A stretch of 64,000 nucleotides of DNA from contig NC_088295.1 in the NCBI RefSeq assembly GCF_032854445.1, forward strand, positions 81,016,644 to 81,080,643. Reading direction: 5' to 3'. Both the position numbers and the translations under genes were made by a program. The stretch is from Liolophura sinensis (lineage: Eukaryota; Mollusca; Polyplacophora; Chitonida; Chitonidae). Positions 59,679-64,000 of this stretch are shown one piece after another; positions within the stretch are counted from its first letter, which is position 1, and the number at the start of each line of letters is the position of its first letter. The notes beneath the pieces were generated by a model that saw only the letters and a list, made by a program, of their open reading frames with translations, was not told the DNA's origin and ran no database searches.

Positions 59679-61082
59679 CACTGAGGTAAGCAGGTAGATG
59701 TCCCTCTGTGGCACAGACCTCTTCCTTAAGACATTTACACCATGTAGGCCCTACTGTTAGAAGGAAGCAGCATAGGGTATGCTGATTTTGGGTGTCGTTT
59801 TAAATAGCTTTTAGGACGCATTTTCACAGTGCAATTCACAAAATTCAGTCATGCTGGATGTATTGTTGGAGAAGATAGATGGGAGACAAGGAAGTGATTC
59901 CTACGGTGGTCTGTTCATTCCATAATGAACAGCAAGGACATAATTGTATAACCAATATATTGGGACCAAATTCACGGTAATGTATCATGTGGTATCACCG
60001 GAAATATGACCGAAATAATGTTGAAAACGACGTTATATCCAAAATAAACACATACGTAAAAAAATTTATTCTACATACTCTAATTGGGATGTGGGTTTCT
60101 CCCAGGCTGTGCCCGGTTTCCTCCCACCAGATCATGCTGGTCGCCGTCGTATTATTGAAATATTCTTGAGTACGGTGTAAAATACCAATCAAATAAATAA
60201 ATATTATTATGAGATGGTTTACCTATTCAGACATTGACAGATGTACACTTCAGATGACTTAGGGAATGAGTGTATGTCAAAGATAAGGACAGGTTTTAGT
60301 TGTAAAGGTCAGTGAAACTTTTCTTAGTGGACACAAACAGGACCACGGCCGAGCTCTACGTGAGGGGAGTCAATTTAGCTGGTGATAAAAAGTTGCATTA
60401 GCTATTGTACCAAGTTTGTTTAAGTGGGATGTGTAATAGTGCATGTATAGTGCCTTGGATTAGGCTAGGGTGTATGAGTTCGGTGATAAAGTTAACACTG
60501 GTAAAAATGATAGGGATTAAACATGTACTGTATTAGGCTTAACCACCTTCCATACCTACAGGCTCTGTTCAGAAGAAACTTTTTCAGTCTATGCATATAC
60601 TTTTCGCAAAAGTTCGCAAAGTTCCCAGGTTGGCCAACCCAGAAAATACTGTGCCAGTTGTAGAATAAATGGAGTGGATTTATTTCCATGTATACACTGG
60701 AAACCAGAATACATATACCGGTACCTACAATCGGGTACGTTTGTGTCAGCCCTCAACCACGTCTAACAGAATGTGCCCTTCAGGCCATACACTACACGGT
60801 GAAATGTTCGTACAGGGCCCATACAGTATCCTGAGGAGAGGTTCTCTGTATAATAAAAGAGTCTATCCATCTGTATACTTCTTGTCAGAAAGGTTGGCCT
60901 GCATGACGGTCTTCTTTGAAAGTGCATATTGATAATCTGTATTATAAAATCCAGGTCATCCTTTGTCCCGCGTTGAAGTTTCAGCTATTCTAAACGTTTC
61001 TGTTTCCTGTGAAAAACTTTAGCTTGTCCTTCTGGTTTTCACCTAAGCGTTCATACGTTTACCGCAGTCGTCGTCGCTCTTC
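59679..61082. other. Upstream flank of lectin receptor B
   Basis: No gene recognised; presumably contains the lectin B promoter. It includes a SINE A fragment at 60085-60206. Confidence 0.4.
60085..60206 (+). repeat. SINE family A 3' half
   Basis: Starts GGATGTGGGTTTCTCCCAGG, then TGCCCGGTTTCCTCCCACCA, core GTCGCCGTCGTATTATTG, AATATTCTTGAGTACGG and the tail CAATCAAATAAATAAATA. Confidence 0.75.
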
Positions 61083-64000
61083 TAGTGGTGAGAATGACGC
61101 TACATCAGTGTCCTCGATTAGAGAGCTCACAATATGTTGAGTTAATGTTTGTGGATTAAAATCGAAAGTCCTCTCTGCAGATTTTGACATATTTGTCAAT
61201 AAATAAGATATTGTGATGTTGACTGAAACGAGACTAAATGAACACGACATTATTGGCACTGCAAACTTTAACATATTGTCAATACCGTCGGGAAACAGAA
61301 GAAAAATACTCGCAGGTCGTCGCACTGTTGGTTAAAAAATATTTCCATGTATTTCGCAGAAATTAAGGGCGACAACTCATATGTAATGTGGTTACATGGT
61401 TCTCATCAGTTATTTGGGCGAGGTCTGTTACTGGGGTGTGTGTATATACCACCTAAAAATTCTCTACATGTTGGCAATGTTTTTCTGATTTGTGTGATGA
61501 TTTCATGAGAGTCTCTCCAAATTTTTTTGACGTGTGCATCTTGGGTGACTAGATGCTAGATCGAGATGCATCCAGGACTTCTCGGAAACTGACGAGATTC
61601 TCTCAAGCTTTGTACAAGGGGACCATAATGATGCACAATAAACGATCCACCATGGATAAGTCAGTAAACAGCTGGGGTCACAAGCTGACTGAGTTTTGCA
61701 CGAAGTCAAATCTTATAATTGTAAATGGGAGAGTTGGTCAAGACAAAGTAATTGGGAAAGTAATGTCAAGAGGCAGGTCAAGACAAAGGAATTGGGAAAC
61801 CAACGTCTAGAGACTGGTCAAGACAAAGAAATTGGGAAACCAACGTCTAGAACCAGGTCAAGACAAAGGAATTGGGAAGACAACGTCTAGAGACTGGTCA
61901 AGACAAAGGAATTGGGAAGACAACGTCTAGAGACTGGTCAAGACAAAGGAATTGGGAAACCAACGTCTAGACAAAGGAATTGGGAAACCAACGTATAAAG
62001 GTTGGTGAAAACAAAGGAATTGAGAAAATCAACGTCTAGAGGCATAAACTTAATTGACTATGCCATCGTAAGTCCAAATCTTTTTCATATGATTACAGAC
62101 TCTGTGGGGCCTTGGATTTTAATGATCTACTGTCCGATGTACATTGTCCTACAACACTCACCTTACGAACTTCTGAACTAACCGAGGTCACCTAGTGGCG
62201 ACACCCCCCTCCCCTCCTTTTTGTTTAAATGCGACAGAGCCAAGTGTAGACTTTATGTTGAAATATTGATCTCAATGTTGTTGACAGTATCTACCACACC
62301 ACCTTAGAGCTGAGCAATCGTATAGATGACTTGGGGGTGACCAGAATAGATCTATGGAAATCAATCAAGTCGTAGATAATATCACGAACTGTCTGGTGAA
62401 AAGCGCTGAGAAAACATTTGGTCGCAGGCGAGCGCATAAAAACAGTAACAGACGCTTCCATAAACCTTAGTTTGATGAACAGTGCTCAACAAAACGCAAA
62501 GAAGTTCTGCAAAAAAGAGCTATATACCGCAAATACAAATCACCATAGAATGAATCAAATTAAAATACTCTAGCAAAGAATATAAGCAGCAACGGAAAAC
62601 AAGTTACTTTATATATAGAGACAGATTCATTGACAGACTGAACAATTTAGAAGCTCATGACTGCTTATACTGCGGATTGCGAATGTACTTCTTGATCAGC
62701 CAGTTAGTTACACAGAAATAGAGAATGCAGATAAGGCCATGAAAAACAACAAAACTGCTGGTCAGGACGAAGTTACTAGCCAATATATCAAAAACACGGC
62801 TAGCATAATGATCCTCATCTATGACAGACTATTTAACCTGATCATGGATTCTATTCCTGAATCCTGGCCTCTCAGTAATATAAAGCCAATCTACAAAAAC
62901 AAAGGCAACATTAAATACCTGGAAAATTATAGCGCTATTACTATACTTAGTTGCTTGGGCAAACTCTTCACAAGCATCATTAGTACGAGGCTTGGTGATT
63001 ATTATGAATGTATGGAGATACTAAATGAGTCAAACGGGATTCAGGAGAGGTTATGGGTGCATGGACAACCTTTTGGTATTGCATTATATTATTGAATACT
63101 ACCTGCGTACGAAAAAAAATGTATTGTTCACATGTAGATTTCTCAAAAGCAATGGATACTGCCTGGAGAGGAGGATTGTGGTTCAGACTACTGAATGAGG
63201 GATTCGGAGAGAAGTGTTTTGACTTGATAAGAAGTATGAATCAGGTTATTAAATCTTCTGTCATAACAAAAAAAACTCGAAATCTGAATTCTTCCGGAGT
63301 GAAGTCGGTGTAAGACAGGGACAGAATCTTTTGCCATTACTTTTTTCTCAGTACTTGAATGACCTAGAAGAGTTCATGATGCCTAACGATGTTGTATCTC
63401 GTCAATCTCATGACATGACAGTCCACCTTGAAGTGTATATATAACTATTTATTTTATTATATGCAGATGACACTATCATAATACCAGAAACTGAGAGCGG
63501 CCTTCAAAACGCCTTGGATGTTTTTGAAACTTGTTGTATTTTATGGGAATTAGATGTCAACACCAAGAAAACTAAGATCTTGATATTCTGCAAACGTTTG
63601 CCAAAAACTTTATTATCGTTTTAGTTCAATGGCTACGTCATTGAGATCGTCACGGAATATGTTTAAGTAGGCCACAGCAATAAAACACATAGGAACTTAT
63701 TCGGCAGCTAGAAAACACGTCTTTGTCTCAAGGCACAAAAGGTTTGTTTGGCCTCTATCGAAAATGTAAAAATCTATATTTATCTGTTGACATCCAGTTG
63801 AGACTTTTTGGCAAAATCATTATATCTATTACTCTGTATGGTTGTGAAATATGGGGCCTTGAAAAACTAAATGCAATTGGCATTCGTCCTTTTACTGACA
63901 ATGTTATAAACGTATACTGGGAGTGAAACGGTCAACTCCAAATTTTACAGTCTGTGGGGAACAAGGGGGTTTACCCTTTGTATATAAAACTGTACCTGAG
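61083..64000 (+). mobile_element. Non-LTR retrotransposon, copy 2, cut by the window end
   Basis: Closely matches copy 1 from about 49150 onward and seems 5'-truncated: ORF1 and the first bases of ORF2 have no counterpart. It keeps endonuclease parts deleted in copy 1 (for example TTCGCAGAAATTAAGGGCGA near 61357) and an intact YADD codon order (TATGCAGATGAC near 63461), but still has frameshifts and stops. Reverse transcriptase pieces at about 62739-63926. It continues past 64000. Confidence 0.8.
61731..62039 (+). repeat. 40-bp tandem array in the second LINE endonuclease
   Basis: Same unit and position as 49741-50140, but about eight units, one shortened. The first unit (GAGTTGGTCAAGACAAAGTA) follows GTAAATGG directly, so the array register is the same in both copies. 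Confidence 0.9.

Noticed and set aside
59466-59714. Open frames of repeated Tyr-Val-Cys-Met or Ile-His-Thr-Tyr
   Set aside because: Translation of the ACAT microsatellite. Only the first 25 residues of the minus frame, before the donor at 59602, are coding.

Overview
The window is eukaryotic nuclear DNA. Genes are split by roughly 0.2-4 kb introns with GT-AG borders, the sequence is AT-rich, and it is full of SINEs, minisatellites and non-LTR retrotransposons. The protein families (rBAT-like SLC3 heavy chain, calcium-binding EGF repeats, C-type lectin-like and WSC-like domains) and the abundant tRNA-headed SINE with a (AAAT)n tail suggest a lophotrochozoan, most like a marine mollusc. That placement is an inference; nothing here fixes the species.

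Four multi-exon genes could be rebuilt by hand. (1) 3.4-9.7 kb, minus: an SLC3A1/rBAT-like amino-acid-transporter heavy chain in 10 coding exons, with five single-base frameshifts in four exons although all splice sites are intact. (2) 21.0-32.9 kb, plus: a 487-residue single-pass receptor with a signal peptide, one partial and four calcium-binding EGF domains, a membrane helix and a tyrosine-rich tail. (3) 37.15-45.75 kb, minus: a 624-residue receptor (lectin A) with a C-type-lectin-like domain interrupted by a WSC-like module, a second C-type-lectin-like domain, a Ser/Thr stalk, a membrane helix and a tyrosine-rich tail. (4) 53.35-59.68 kb, minus: a 500-residue paralogue (lectin B) with the same ten exons in the same phases.

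Genes 2-4 share a membrane/tail design despite unrelated ectodomains. The helix exon begins with GVGV and ends in phase 2, one terminal exon encodes the whole tail, and Tyr-x-His-hydrophobic motifs (several fitting the ITIM consensus) recur in all three. This is the best candidate for an undescribed system: a small cluster of probably inhibitory receptors built on a common signalling module.

Two copies of one non-LTR retrotransposon, both plus strand, lie at 48.1-52.8 kb (between the lectin genes) and from 61.08 kb to the window end. Both carry a 40-bp tandem array inside the endonuclease-coding part. The rest is SINEs (at least four families), two MITE-like elements and several large minisatellites. 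In two lectin introns the tandem array starts exactly at the 5' splice site. No rRNA, functional tRNA or CRISPR was found.
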